Source: Pseudofrankia saprophytica
Lineage (GTDB): Bacteria; Actinomycetota; Actinomycetes; Frankiales; Frankiaceae
Assembly: GCF_000235425.2 (NCBI RefSeq)
Contig: NZ_KI912267.1
Coordinates: forward strand, 64,658-128,657
Direction of reading: 5' to 3'
Length of the DNA stretch: 64,000 nt
In this document: one piece after another, positions 9,620 to 18,410 of the stretch
How the letters are laid out: each line of letters opens with the position of its first letter
Position numbering within the stretch: position 1 is the stretch's first letter
Position numbers and translations under genes: made by a program
Notes under the pieces: model-generated
Told to the model about the DNA's origin: nothing
The model's input: only the letters and a program-made list of their open reading frames with translations
The model's database searches: none

Positions 9620-11316
9620 TGGTCGGCGTGGGCTCGCCCCCGGGAGGCGGTGCCGGGTCACGGGGCGCCGACGCGCTACGCCGCTGGCGGCGTCGGGACG
9701 ACGCGGACGCGGCGCCGATCCTCGACCTGACCGACGTCCATGAGGTCACGACGGCGCTGCTCGTACCGCCGCCGGAGCTGCGCGGGGTGCGCCGCCGGGT
9801 CGTCGACCAGTTCACCCTGTTGTCCGCGAACCGGGCCAAGCTCGCACGCTCGATCAACTGGGGGCCGTTGGACGGCCTGCTGAACTCCGTCGTGCCACCG
9901 ACCCGGCGACTCGACACCCGCGGCCGGCTGCCCGCCGAGGTCTCACTGCTGCTGCCGGTCTCGACGCTGCCCAAGCGGGCCCTGGTCGCGTTCAACCTCG
10001 CCGGCCCAGGTGGATCCGACGCCCATCTGGTGCCGTACACCACCTCGGTCGCGATCCAGGGATATGTCGTCGCCCTGCTGGCGGAGGAGATCGGTCACCT
10101 GCCGCCACCGGACGCCCGGCGCATGGTCGACGCGATCAGCCGGTTCCGGCCCGGCCGGCTCGCGGGCAACCGGCCACGCCTGATGCCGCAGCGCCGCCCC
10201 CTGGACGCGCTGACGGCCCGGCCGCTGTCGCTGCGCGCCCTTGGGGAGTATCTGGCCAGGGAGGCCGACCTGGCGGTGCCCGAGGCGACGCTGCACCGCT
10301 GGACCGGACTCGTCGAAGGGGCGCAGGGAGTGCTGCTCGCGGCGCTGGACGAGCCGTTCGACCCACTGTCCAGCGCCGACACGCTGCTGCTCGCGGCCGG
10401 CGAGCTGCGGCGCGACCCCGAGCTGCCCGACGACCCGACCGTCGAAGACGTCGAGCGGTATCTGACGGCGTTCGTCGACTGGGTCGACGAGCTGGCGGCC
10501 GCCGGCCCGCGGGCGGTGCCGGTGCTCTCGACGATCGCCGAGTACGGCCGGCGCTGGGAGGCGCTGGCGCAGGTCGCCGTCGACCCCTACCGCCCGTCAC
10601 TGATCAAGATGACCGAGGAGCGGCGCGCGCTGCTGGTCCGCCACCCGCCCGCCCGGCAGTACACATCCCGGTGGCGATGGGTGACCGGGAGCCTGGCGAT
10701 GACCAGTCCGATGGCCCTGGTCGACCTGGACCCAGGCGTGGGCAGCTACCACGTCAGCATCGGCACGGACGACAGCAGCATCGAGATCAGCCACCCGGTC
10801 GTCCTCGACCTCTACGACGACCCGGTCGAGCGGACCTACGTCGAGGACGTGCAGGACAACCGCGAGGTGTACGCGTACTACACGACCGACGTGCGCCGAC
10901 CGAGCCGAGCGCGCCTGGCGGTCGGCCTGTCGGTATCGCCGGACGTCTCCCGGGTGACCGTCGCCATCAGCGTCCTCATGGCGCTGGCGGTGGGCCTCGC
11001 GGCGCTGCCGGTCGAGCTCGGCCCGGACGCGGTGGCGGTCATCGCCGTCCCGTCGTCGTTCGCCGCGACGATCCTGCTCACCCGCGAGCGCAGCAGTCTC
11101 GCCGCCTGGGTGCTCGGACCGCTCAAGGCCACCCTGCTCGCGTTGCTGGTGGCGCTCGCCGTTCTTTCCGGCCTGCGCGCCCTCGGCTGGCACCAGCCCG
11201 CCGACTCGGCGGGTACCGCGGTCACGCCCGGAGCCCCTGCCGGATCGGCGAACGGGGTCCCTGCCGGATCGGCGAAGTGGTCAGCGGCGACGCCCCTGAC
11301 CGGTCGGCCTGACTGA
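9619..11316 (+). CDS. Uncharacterised protein with C-terminal membrane helices
   Basis: I do not recognise this family. The product is 565 aa from the ATG at 9619, which has a GGAG ribosome-binding site 5 nt upstream and overlaps the stop of a tiny upstream frame; an in-frame ATG at 9568 would add 17 residues. The long N-terminal part (about 1-430) is soluble, with charged helices and a beta-rich stretch (YHVSIGTDDSSIEISHPVV, then YVEDVQDNREVYAYYTTDV). Near the C-terminus are three hydrophobic segments (VAISVLMALAVGLAALPV, VAVIAVPSSFAATILL, TLLALLVALAVLSGL), so it is probably anchored there. The tail holds a short repeat (PAGSANGVPAGSA). Role unknown; a cytoplasmic sensing domain on a membrane anchor is only a guess. 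Confidence 0.75.
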   Translation: MVGVGSPPGGGAGSRGADALRRWRRRDDADAAPILDLTDVHEVTTALLVPPPELRGVRRRVVDQFTLLSANRAKLARSINWGPLDGLLNSVVPPTRRLDTRGRLPAEVSLLLPVSTLPKRALVAFNLAGPGGSDAHLVPYTTSVAIQGYVVALLAEEIGHLPPPDARRMVDAISRFRPGRLAGNRPRLMPQRRPLDALTARPLSLRALGEYLAREADLAVPEATLHRWTGLVEGAQGVLLAALDEPFDPLSSADTLLLAAGELRRDPELPDDPTVEDVERYLTAFVDWVDELAAAGPRAVPVLSTIAEYGRRWEALAQVAVDPYRPSLIKMTEERRALLVRHPPARQYTSRWRWVTGSLAMTSPMALVDLDPGVGSYHVSIGTDDSSIEISHPVVLDLYDDPVERTYVEDVQDNREVYAYYTTDVRRPSRARLAVGLSVSPDVSRVTVAISVLMALAVGLAALPVELGPDAVAVIAVPSSFAATILLTRERSSLAAWVLGPLKATLLALLVALAVLSGLRALGWHQPADSAGTAVTPGAPAGSANGVPAGSAKWSAATPLTGRPD

Positions 11317-11412
11317 CCAAGCCGAAGAGGCGCCCGGGCGAGACGGTTGTGCTCTCGCCCGGGCGCCTCGGCCGGCGCGGCGCCGAACGCGTCGGCGCCG
11401 CGGGCCGGCTGA

Positions 11413-11640
11413 CTACTGCTGGCCGCCCGGCCAGCCGCCCTGCGGCGGCTGCTGCTGCCAACCGCCCTGCGGCGGCTGGGGCTGCTGCTGCCAGCCGCCC
11501 TGCGGCTGCCCCTGCGGGGGCTGCTGCCAACCGCCCTGCGGGGGCTGCTGCTGCCACGTTCCCGGCGGGACCTGCTGCTGCCCCTGCGGCCACTGACCGG
11601 GCTGCGTGCCCTGCGGCCACCCCTGCGGCTGGCCGTACGG
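11413..11640 (-). repeat. Degenerate in-gene repeat encoding PQGGWQQQP units
   Basis: Imperfect tandem units around CTGCTGCCAACCGCCCTGCG recur through the 3' end of the membrane protein gene. Such tracts change copy number easily. Confidence 0.6.
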
Positions 11641-12120
11641 CGGCTGGGGGCCACCCGCCGGCGTGGTGTCGCCGCTGCGGAACCGAAGGAAGGCGAACAC
11701 GGTGAGCGCGATGGCGGCGATCAGGCCGAGGTAGGTCCCCGCCCGCGCGCCGGCCTCGATCGACCCGCCGAACAGGGAGGCGTCCCCGTCGTCGGGCCGG
11801 TCGTAGGTCACCCAGCGGAGCAGGATCAGCACCACCGCGAGCCCACCGGCGCCGACGAACGCCAGCGCCGGCTGGACCGGGCCGAGCGTGGGCACCCGGA
11901 ACCCGGCGAACACCTGCGCGGCGACGAGCCCGGCGACGGCCAGGCAGAGCAGGACGGAGAACCAGGCGGCGAACCCCATGTTCCAGGCGTTCGCGCTGGC
12001 GCTCGCGCTACCGAACTTCACGCCGTACCAAGGCAGGAAGCTGAAGATGAACATGAGGAGGCCAGCCCCCATGACCCCGATGTCGCCGGTCGCGAGGTCG
12101 CGACCTCCGATTCTTGGCAT
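11413..12120 (-). CDS. Four-helix membrane protein with Gln/Pro/Gly/Trp-rich repeat tail
   Basis: Unrecognised 235-aa membrane protein. Four hydrophobic segments lie in residues 15-150 (VMGAGLLMFIFSFLPWYGV; WFSVLLCLAVAGLVAAQVF; LAFVGAGGLAVVLILLRWV; YLGLIAAIALTVFAFLRF). The last 80 residues are a cytoplasmic, compositionally extreme tail built on imperfect PQGGWQQQP repeats with almost no charge. Many actinobacterial membrane proteins carry such Pro/Gln tails, but here it is about a third of the protein. The ATG at 12120 has AAGGG upstream; the frame is open to 12231 without support. It converges with the plus-strand gene ending at 11316. No specific function can be assigned. Confidence 0.75.
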   Translation of the reverse strand: MPRIGGRDLATGDIGVMGAGLLMFIFSFLPWYGVKFGSASASANAWNMGFAAWFSVLLCLAVAGLVAAQVFAGFRVPTLGPVQPALAFVGAGGLAVVLILLRWVTYDRPDDGDASLFGGSIEAGARAGTYLGLIAAIALTVFAFLRFRSGDTTPAGGPQPPYGQPQGWPQGTQPGQWPQGQQQVPPGTWQQQPPQGGWQQPPQGQPQGGWQQQPQPPQGGWQQQPPQGGWPGGQQ

Positions 12121-12348
12121 GACGCAACCCTTCTTCTCCGGACGCCTACGGCTCCGGAAGATCATGGCGTATCCGCTTCGGCTCGCTGGCCAGCCCCCGC
12201 GACCGAGTACGGCCGCAACAGCGATCCCCACCAGGATCTCTACCGATGAACAAGATGAACAGAAACGGCGCTGCCAGACGTTCGTCCGGGCAAGCTACAC
12301 CCGAATGGGAGATTTGTCGTCTTCTAGTGCCTGCCGGTTGACGGGCCG

Positions 12349-13611
12349 TTACGCCGCAGACGTGCCCATCGGCGGCGCTTCACCCGTTCGGGCCGCCCCC
12401 GGCTGTCGCTCTTCCGACAAGATCCCGCGGACGCCGCGGGCGATTTCCAGGTCCTCACGAGCGGCGACCACGAAGGTGCGGACGGATGCCCCGGCGGCCG
12501 TGAGGTCGGTGTCCTCGCTGGCGGCCGGATCGTGCTCCGCGTTGCGGACCGGGTCGACGGCGACGCCGAGGAAGGCGAGGCCGTCGGCCGCGGCGGCACG
12601 GACCTGGGCCGAGCGCTCACCGACGCCGCCGGTGAACACGAGGGCGTCCAGGCCCCCGAGCGAGGCCGCCATCGCCGCGATCCCGGCGCGCAGCCGGCGC
12701 AGGTAGACCGCCAAGGCCAGCCCGGCGTCCTCCTCGCCGCGACCGGCCCGCTCGACGACGGCGCGCATGTCCGAGGTGCCGGCGAGCGCGGCCAGCCCGG
12801 AGGCGTGAAAGAGCGCCTCAGTGAGATCCCTGGCGCTCATCCCCACCGACGTCTGGAGCCACAGCAGCAGCCCCGGGTCGACGTCGCCGGACCGGGTGGC
12901 CATGACCAGCCCCTCCAGCGGCGTGAACCCCATGGTCGTGTCGACGCTCGCCCCGTCGCGGACGGCCGCGAGCGACGCGCCCGACCCGAGGTGGCAGGTG
13001 ACGACGCGACGGGCGCCCGCGGCGCCGGCGACGCTCCCGGCGGTCACGGCGCCCGCGGGGGTCACGACGGCCACGAGCTCGGCCGCGCGGCGGGACGCGT
13101 AGGCGTGCGAAAGCCCGTGAAAGCCGTAGCGGCGGATGCCGTACCGCTCCCGCCAGACCGCCGGCACCGCGTAGGTGGCGGCGGCCGGCGGCAGGGTGGC
13201 GTGGAACGCGGTGTCGAAGCACGCGACCTGGACGGCGTCCGGCAGCACCTCGCGCACCGCGTCGAGCGCGGCCAGTGCCGCCGGCTGATGCAGCGGCGCG
13301 AGCGCCGTCAGCTCGGCCAGGCGCGCGGCCACCGCGTCGTCGACGCGGACCGGCGCGACGAACGCGGTGCCGCCGTGCACGATCCGGTGGCCGACGGCGA
13401 CCGGGCCCATGGCCGCCTCGGCCCGCTCGGCTCGTTCGGCTCGCTCGGCGCTCCGCCGGGCGAGCAGCTCGCCGACCGCCGCGCGCAACTCCGCCAGGTC
13501 GACGCGGCCGGCGGGAGCGGCCAGCTCGCGCGCGCCGAGCAGCGTCTCGTCCGGCGCGACGAGCGCGAGCTTGAGCGTCGCCGAGCCCGCATTGACCACC
13601 AGCACGTCCAC
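12349..13611 (-). CDS. ackA: Acetate kinase
   Basis: Converts acetyl phosphate plus ADP to acetate plus ATP. It has 420 aa. ASKHA-fold signatures: NAGSATLKLAL at the N-terminus (NAGSSSLK in most homologues), GHRIVHGG, YGFHGLSHAYAS with the catalytic-region histidine, CHLGSGASLAAV, TMGFTPLEGLVMATR and FTGGVGERSAQVR. It starts 46 bases after the phosphoketolase stop, so the two form one operon: phosphoketolase makes acetyl phosphate and AckA recovers the ATP. Ala-rich insertions (for example RSAERAERAERAEAA) are ordinary GC-rich drift. Confidence 0.95.
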   Translation of the reverse strand: MDVLVVNAGSATLKLALVAPDETLLGARELAAPAGRVDLAELRAAVGELLARRSAERAERAERAEAAMGPVAVGHRIVHGGTAFVAPVRVDDAVAARLAELTALAPLHQPAALAALDAVREVLPDAVQVACFDTAFHATLPPAAATYAVPAVWRERYGIRRYGFHGLSHAYASRRAAELVAVVTPAGAVTAGSVAGAAGARRVVTCHLGSGASLAAVRDGASVDTTMGFTPLEGLVMATRSGDVDPGLLLWLQTSVGMSARDLTEALFHASGLAALAGTSDMRAVVERAGRGEEDAGLALAVYLRRLRAGIAAMAASLGGLDALVFTGGVGERSAQVRAAAADGLAFLGVAVDPVRNAEHDPAASEDTDLTAAGASVRTFVVAAREDLEIARGVRGILSEERQPGAARTGEAPPMGTSAA

Positions 13612-13626
13612 GGCGCCGCCCGTCTC

Positions 13627-13668
13627 GGTCAGTAGGGCCAGATCAGCACGGCCAGATCAGTACGGCCA
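13627..13668 (-). repeat. Three tandem 14-bp copies across the xfp stop codon
   Basis: Plus-strand units GGTCAGTAGGGCCA, GATCAGCACGGCCA and GATCAGTACGGCCA stand head to tail. The promoter-proximal unit (13655-13668) contains the last phosphoketolase codons (Trp-Pro-Tyr-stop), so the gene end looks copied twice into the xfp-ackA spacer. Confidence 0.65.
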
Positions 13669-16140
13669 GACCCAGTCGCGGATCTCGGGCGGGTCCTCGC
13701 CGTGCTGGCGGGTGTAGGCGCGGACCCGCAGCCGCTCGTCGACCATCGCCTGGCGGACGTGCGCGGCCCGCGCGCCCAGCGACGGCACCCGGTCGATCAC
13801 GTCGGCGACCAGGTGGAAGCGGTCGAGGCCGTTCATCATCACCATGTCGAACGGCGTCGTGGTGGTTCCCTCCTCGATGTAGCCGCGGACATGGATGTTG
13901 TGGTGGTTGGTCCGCCGGTAGGTCAGCCGGTGGATCAGCCACGGGTACCCGTGGTAGGCGAAGATGACCGGCCGGTCGGGAGTGAAGAGCGCGTCGAACC
14001 GGGCGTCGGAGATGCCGTGCGGATGCTCGCTCTCGCTCTGCAGGGCCATCAGGTCGACGACGTTCACCACCCGGACCCGCAGCCAGGGGATGTGGCGGCG
14101 CAGCAGGTCCACGGCGGCCAGCGTCTCGAGCGTCGGCACGTCGCCGGCGCACGCCATCACCACATCCGGAAGCCCGTCACCGGCGCCGGGGCCGCCATCG
14201 GCGCTGTCCTGGTCGTTGCTGGCGAAGTCCCAGATGCCCAGGCCGCGGGTGCAGTGGGCGATCGCCTGCTCCATGGTCAGGTAGTTCAGCGCCGGCTGCT
14301 TGCCGGCGACGATCACGTTGATGTAGTCCCTGCTGCGCAGGCAGTGGTCGGCGACCGACAGCAGCGTGTTCGTGTCCGGCGGCAGGTAGACCCTGACGAC
14401 CTCCGCCTTCTTGTTCACGACGTGGTCGATGAAGCCGGGGTCCTGGTGGGAGAAGCCGTTGTGGTCCTGGCGCCAGACATGGCTGGTGAGCAGGTAGTTG
14501 AGCGACGCGATCGGGCGGCGCCACGGGATCTCGCGGGTCGTCTTCAGCCACTTCGCGTGCTGGTTGACCATCGAGTCGACGATGTGGATGAACGCCTCGT
14601 AGCAGGAGAAGAGGCCGTGCCGGCCGGTGAGCAGGTAGCCCTCCAGCCAGCCCTGGCACAGGTGCTCGGAGAGCACCTCCATCACCCGGCCGGCCCGGGC
14701 GAGGTGCTCGTCGGTCGGCAGGATCTCGCCCTCCCAGACCCGGTCGGTGACGTCGAAGACGGCGCCGAGCCGGTTCGAGGCGGTCTCGTCGGGGCCCATC
14801 AGGCGAAACGTGCTCGGGTTGTCCCGGATGAGGTCGCGCAGCAGCTGGCCGAGCACGGTCGTCGCCGAGGTCGACGACGTGCCGGGCGCCGGCACGTCGA
14901 CGGCGTACTCGCGGAAGTCGGGCAGGGCGAGGTCGCGCAGCAGCTCGCCGCCGTTGGCGTGTGGGCTGGCGCTCATCCGCCGCCGCCCCGCCGGCGCGAG
15001 CGCCGCCAGCTCAGGGCGCGGCCGGCCGGTGGCGTCGAACAGCTCCTCGGGCCGGTAGCCGCGCATCCAGTCGGCGAGCTCGTCGATCCGGTCCGGGTGG
15101 TCCCGCACGTCGGTGATGGGCACCTGGTGCGCGCGCCAGGTGCCCTCGACGGGCAGGCCGCCGACCGTACGCGGCCCGGTCCAGCCCTTCGGGGTACGAA
15201 GCACCACCATCGGCCAGGCTGGCCGGACCACGTCCCTGCCCGCGGCCAGCGCCGCCCTGGCCTCCTCCTGGATCCTGGCGATCTCGTCGAACGCCTCGTC
15301 CAGGACGGCGGCGAGCCGGCGGTGCGCCTCGGCCGGGTCATCGTCGGCGCCGGCGGTGACGTGCAGCGGCGCGTAGCCGTAGCCGCGCATCAACGCGTCC
15401 AGCTCGGCCTCGGGGATGCGGGCGAGCACGGTCGCCTGCGCGATCTTGTAGCCGTTGAGGTGCAGGATCGGCAGGACCGCGCCGTCGCGGGCCGGGTCGA
15501 GGAACTTGTTCGAGTGCCAGCTGGCCGCGAGCGGGCCGGTCTCGGCCTCGCCGTCCCCGACGACGCAGGCGACCACCAGGTCGGGGTTGTCGAAGGCGGC
15601 GCCATAGGCGTGCGCCAGGGCGTAGCCCAGCTCGCCGCCCTCGTGGATCGAACCGGGCGTCTCCGGGGCGACGTGGCTGGGAATTCCGCCCGGGAACGAG
15701 AACTGCCGGAACAGCCGGCGCAGCCCGGCCTCGTCCTGGCTGATCGTCGGGTAGACCTCGGAGTAGGTGCCCTCGAGGTACGCGTTCGCGACGATGCCGG
15801 GGCCGCCGTGCCCAGGACCGATGACGTACATCATGTCCAGGTCGCGCTCTTTGATCACCCGGTTGAGGTGCGCGTAGACCAGGTTGAGGCCCGGGGTGGT
15901 GCCCCAGTGGCCGAGCAGGCGCGGCTTGATGTGCTCCCGCTGGAGCGGCTCCCGCAGCAGCGGGTTGTCCAGCAGGTAGATCTGCCCGACGGACAGGTAG
16001 TTCGCCGCCCGCCAGTAAGCGTCGAGCAGCGCCACCTCCTCATCCGTGAGCGGCGCCGACCCGCCGACGCTCGGGCGCGTCGGCGGGTCGGCGATGGGCT
16101 CGGCTGGCCGGGAGGTGGCGAGGTCCGCGGCACCGGTCAT
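13657..16140 (-). CDS. xfp: Phosphoketolase (xylulose-5-phosphate/fructose-6-phosphate)
   Basis: Thiamine-diphosphate enzyme that cleaves xylulose-5-P or fructose-6-P with phosphate to acetyl phosphate plus glyceraldehyde-3-P or erythrose-4-P. It has 827 aa, matching the family. Motifs include [31 protein letters not shown] and YTEVYP-like [13 protein letters not shown]. The ThDP region is [19 protein letters not shown], and [10 protein letters not shown] and [14 protein letters not shown] follow. The start ATG at 16140 has GGAAAGAG 9 nt upstream. With ackA downstream it forms a carbon-conserving phosphoketolase bypass. A 16-bp perfect inverted repeat lies 33-86 nt upstream of the start and may act in its regulation. 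Confidence 0.96.
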   Translation of the reverse strand: MTGAADLATSRPAEPIADPPTRPSVGGSAPLTDEEVALLDAYWRAANYLSVGQIYLLDNPLLREPLQREHIKPRLLGHWGTTPGLNLVYAHLNRVIKERDLDMMYVIGPGHGGPGIVANAYLEGTYSEVYPTISQDEAGLRRLFRQFSFPGGIPSHVAPETPGSIHEGGELGYALAHAYGAAFDNPDLVVACVVGDGEAETGPLAASWHSNKFLDPARDGAVLPILHLNGYKIAQATVLARIPEAELDALMRGYGYAPLHVTAGADDDPAEAHRRLAAVLDEAFDEIARIQEEARAALAAGRDVVRPAWPMVVLRTPKGWTGPRTVGGLPVEGTWRAHQVPITDVRDHPDRIDELADWMRGYRPEELFDATGRPRPELAALAPAGRRRMSASPHANGGELLRDLALPDFREYAVDVPAPGTSSTSATTVLGQLLRDLIRDNPSTFRLMGPDETASNRLGAVFDVTDRVWEGEILPTDEHLARAGRVMEVLSEHLCQGWLEGYLLTGRHGLFSCYEAFIHIVDSMVNQHAKWLKTTREIPWRRPIASLNYLLTSHVWRQDHNGFSHQDPGFIDHVVNKKAEVVRVYLPPDTNTLLSVADHCLRSRDYINVIVAGKQPALNYLTMEQAIAHCTRGLGIWDFASNDQDSADGGPGAGDGLPDVVMACAGDVPTLETLAAVDLLRRHIPWLRVRVVNVVDLMALQSESEHPHGISDARFDALFTPDRPVIFAYHGYPWLIHRLTYRRTNHHNIHVRGYIEEGTTTTPFDMVMMNGLDRFHLVADVIDRVPSLGARAAHVRQAMVDERLRVRAYTRQHGEDPPEIRDWVWPY

Positions 16141-16172
16141 CGGCTGGCTCTTTCCTGTCGAGGCCGGTTATC

Positions 16173-16226
16173 GGGCTGGCTGGGACGGGTGACGCCCGTC
16201 AGGACGCGCGCCGTCCCAGCCAGCCC
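16173..16226 (-). promoter_or_regulatory. 16-bp perfect inverted repeat in the xfp upstream region
   Basis: Arms GGGCTGGCTGGGACGG (16173-16188) and CCGTCCCAGCCAGCCC (16211-16226) match perfectly around a 22-nt loop. The loop contains a small GACG-CCC-GTC hairpin. It lies just upstream of xfp. As RNA it would be a very stable stem (attenuator, or a terminator for the gene ending at 16432); as DNA it could be an operator. There is no U-tract. The rest of the 291-base spacer shows nothing else convincing. Confidence 0.6.
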
Positions 16227-16431
16227 GGCTGGCTCGGCGGGCGCACAGGTTCATTCGACCACTCCCCCGTGGCGCCGAGGACATGTCCACCTACCTCAGC
16301 CGTCATGACCTCAGTCTCTAGGAGTGTGACCCGGCAGGCCTGTAGTGCCACCGGTCGGAGTCCCGTGCGTGCCTCGCGAGGACGGTGTCGCGGACCCCTG
16401 GGAGCCACGGACCCCAGAGAGCCACGGGCTT

Positions 16432-17628
16432 CTAGGGAGCGGAGTCGACCACCTCGGTCGTCACCGCCGTGTAGGCGAGAGTGGCGCCCTTGGGCAGGCG
16501 GATCTTCGCGTCGTCAACCAGGACAACCTCCCGCTCGCCGATGTACTCACCCGTCGCCGGATCAAAGATGATCTCCTGGCGGACCTCGGGATCCTCATCG
16601 CGACCGACCGCGACGCCGTCCTTGCCGGCCAGGTTCGCGGCATGATCCGTGACCGCGACGCCGGGGATGCCACTCGCCGCGCGGAACAGGGCGGCACGAA
16701 GGTCCGCCGGCACGAATCCGCCTCGCAGCAGGTCCGCGATGAAGACCAACGCCTCGCCGTCCTTCGACTTACCCTGGCCCGCCGAGTCGTGGTAGATCCG
16801 GCCGAGAAGCTGGTCCGGGTCACGAGGCAGGCCGGCGATGAACTCCGGCGTCGGGGTCTGCCAGCTGGGGGTGACGGGCCCGTGGAACGCGCCGCCGGCC
16901 GCGCGGACCAGCTCGGTCGGGGGCTGGGGGAGCGGCGTCGCCCGCGGCACGCCGTTCTTGTCCAGCCGCCACTCCATCCCGCCGGGAACGGTCCTGCGCA
17001 GGACCCACGGCTTCGCCGGGTCGCCCGGGATCCAGGTCTCGTTGACTTCGTCGCCCTGCCAGCTGAGCTGCTTGCCGGGCCCTTCGTCCACGAAGAAGAC
17101 GTCCCTGCCCCGGTTCGTGATCTTCCGATACTGGGACGGGCCGACCGGCGGGTCGGGCGTCGCCGCCGAGCTGGCCGCTGCCTGCTCCAGCAGCGAGGCG
17201 GCCTCGGCCGTGGCCCCGGCCGTGCCGTCCACGGTCAGCGTGTCGACGGCGAACAGGCCGCCTGCAACGATCACCGCCGCGGCCGCGACCGCGACGGCCC
17301 GGCGTGCCGTGACCCGAGGGCGGCGGCGGGCCTTCCCGGCGTTCCGCGCGGGGCGGCCCTCCTGGTGAGAGCTGGGGGCCGGGGCGGTCCCGTCGCCAGC
17401 CAACGCCGCGCGGTCCAGGAGGCGCCGGCGGGCGTCGGCGAGCCGGTCAGGGCCGGGCTCCCCCACGTCGTCCCACAGCAGCGCCAGTGATGCCAGCTCG
17501 GCGCGGGCAGCCACCTCGTCCGAGGCCGGCTCGTTCCGTGGGCGCGCGAGGCGCCTCCCGCCCTCGTCTGTCCGCTCGTGCCCCTCGCGGCCGGTCATCC
17601 GGCCATCCGCGGGCAGCCAGTCATGCAT
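16432..17628 (-). CDS. CU044_5270-like single-pass membrane protein, partner of an ECF sigma factor
   Basis: A 398-aa protein with a cytoplasmic N-terminus (residues 1-115), one membrane helix (about 120-140, VAVAAAAVIVAGGLFAV) and an extracytoplasmic C-terminal region. It fits the CU044_5270 family commonly found beside actinobacterial ECF sigma factors; an anti-sigma or sensor role is inferred from that context. The N-terminal segment (VAARAELASLALLWDDVGEPG) could be the sigma-contact region, though no ZAS HxxxCxxC zinc motif is present. The start ATG at 17628 overlaps the end of the sigma gene (ATGCATGA), implying coupled expression. Confidence 0.7.
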   Translation of the reverse strand: MHDWLPADGRMTGREGHERTDEGGRRLARPRNEPASDEVAARAELASLALLWDDVGEPGPDRLADARRRLLDRAALAGDGTAPAPSSHQEGRPARNAGKARRRPRVTARRAVAVAAAAVIVAGGLFAVDTLTVDGTAGATAEAASLLEQAAASSAATPDPPVGPSQYRKITNRGRDVFFVDEGPGKQLSWQGDEVNETWIPGDPAKPWVLRRTVPGGMEWRLDKNGVPRATPLPQPPTELVRAAGGAFHGPVTPSWQTPTPEFIAGLPRDPDQLLGRIYHDSAGQGKSKDGEALVFIADLLRGGFVPADLRAALFRAASGIPGVAVTDHAANLAGKDGVAVGRDEDPEVRQEIIFDPATGEYIGEREVVLVDDAKIRLPKGATLAYTAVTTEVVDSAP

Positions 17629-18328
17629 GGTGGCCCTCCTCGATCGGGCGCGGGTCGCCGGCGCCAAGGGTGGCGCGCAGGCGACGCCGCGCGCGGTTCA
17701 GGCGTGAGCGCACCGTGCCGACCGGGACGCCGACGGCCTCGGCGATCTCCGCATAGGAGAACGCGGCCCAGGCGAACAACAGCAGCACGTCCCGGTCCTC
17801 GGCGGACAGCTCGGCCATGGCCGCCGCGACGGCTCTCTTCGACGCCTGAGCGTCCACCCGTTCCAGGGCACGCTCGATCCCGTCTTCGGCCAAGGTGTCC
17901 GCGCCGGCGCGGCCATAGGCTCGCAGCCTGCGCTCCTCGTCCCGGCGGTGCCGGCCGAGGAGGTTGGAGGCAATGCCGTACAGCCAGGGCCGGGCATCGG
18001 CCCTGGTGACGTCGTAGCTCCCCCGGCGCTCGAAGGCGACCAGGAAGGTCGACGCCACCAGGTCATCCGCGATCTGCTGGCCCGCCCTGCGGGCGAGGTA
18101 GCGGTGGATCGCCGGGGCGTGCCGGTCGAACAGCTCGGCGAAGTCCGCCGGCACGTCGACCGAACGCGCGACGACCTGCGCGTCGGTCGCCGTCCGCTCC
18201 CGCTCGGCGCCGGCCGGCCGTTCCGGACCGGCCACCGCCTCGCGGGCTCCCGCCGCTCGGCCGGGCCGGGCGGGCCAGCCGCCCACGACGGCCGCGACAT
18301 CTGCTCTGGCCCCGGTGTCTGCGCTCAC
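17621..18328 (-). CDS. ECF-type RNA polymerase sigma factor
   Basis: Extracytoplasmic-function sigma factor, 235 aa. Region 2 is at about 60-125 (FAELFDRHAPAIHRYLARRAG, then ARPWLYGIASNLLGRHRR) and region 4 at about 165-225 (LSAEDRDVLLLFAWAAFSYAEIAEAV, then VGTVRSRLNRARRRLRA). The first 55 residues are Ala/Arg-rich and probably disordered; a later start is possible, for example the valine before PADFAELF. It overlaps the membrane protein gene downstream, giving a two-gene regulatory unit. Target promoters are unknown. Confidence 0.88.
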   Translation of the reverse strand: MSADTGARADVAAVVGGWPARPGRAAGAREAVAGPERPAGAERERTATDAQVVARSVDVPADFAELFDRHAPAIHRYLARRAGQQIADDLVASTFLVAFERRGSYDVTRADARPWLYGIASNLLGRHRRDEERRLRAYGRAGADTLAEDGIERALERVDAQASKRAVAAAMAELSAEDRDVLLLFAWAAFSYAEIAEAVGVPVGTVRSRLNRARRRLRATLGAGDPRPIEEGHHA

Positions 18329-18410
18329 ATAGCTACTTGCCCGTTACGCCCCTTCGGGTTCACGGCGACGGGCGCCCCTTCCGAATCACGGGGCAGCGGG
18401 CAGGCGGCGA

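Noticed and set aside
13702-16308. An 868-codon open frame on the plus strand opposite xfp
   Set aside because: Complementary-strand artefact of codon bias; the opposite strand encodes intact phosphoketolase.
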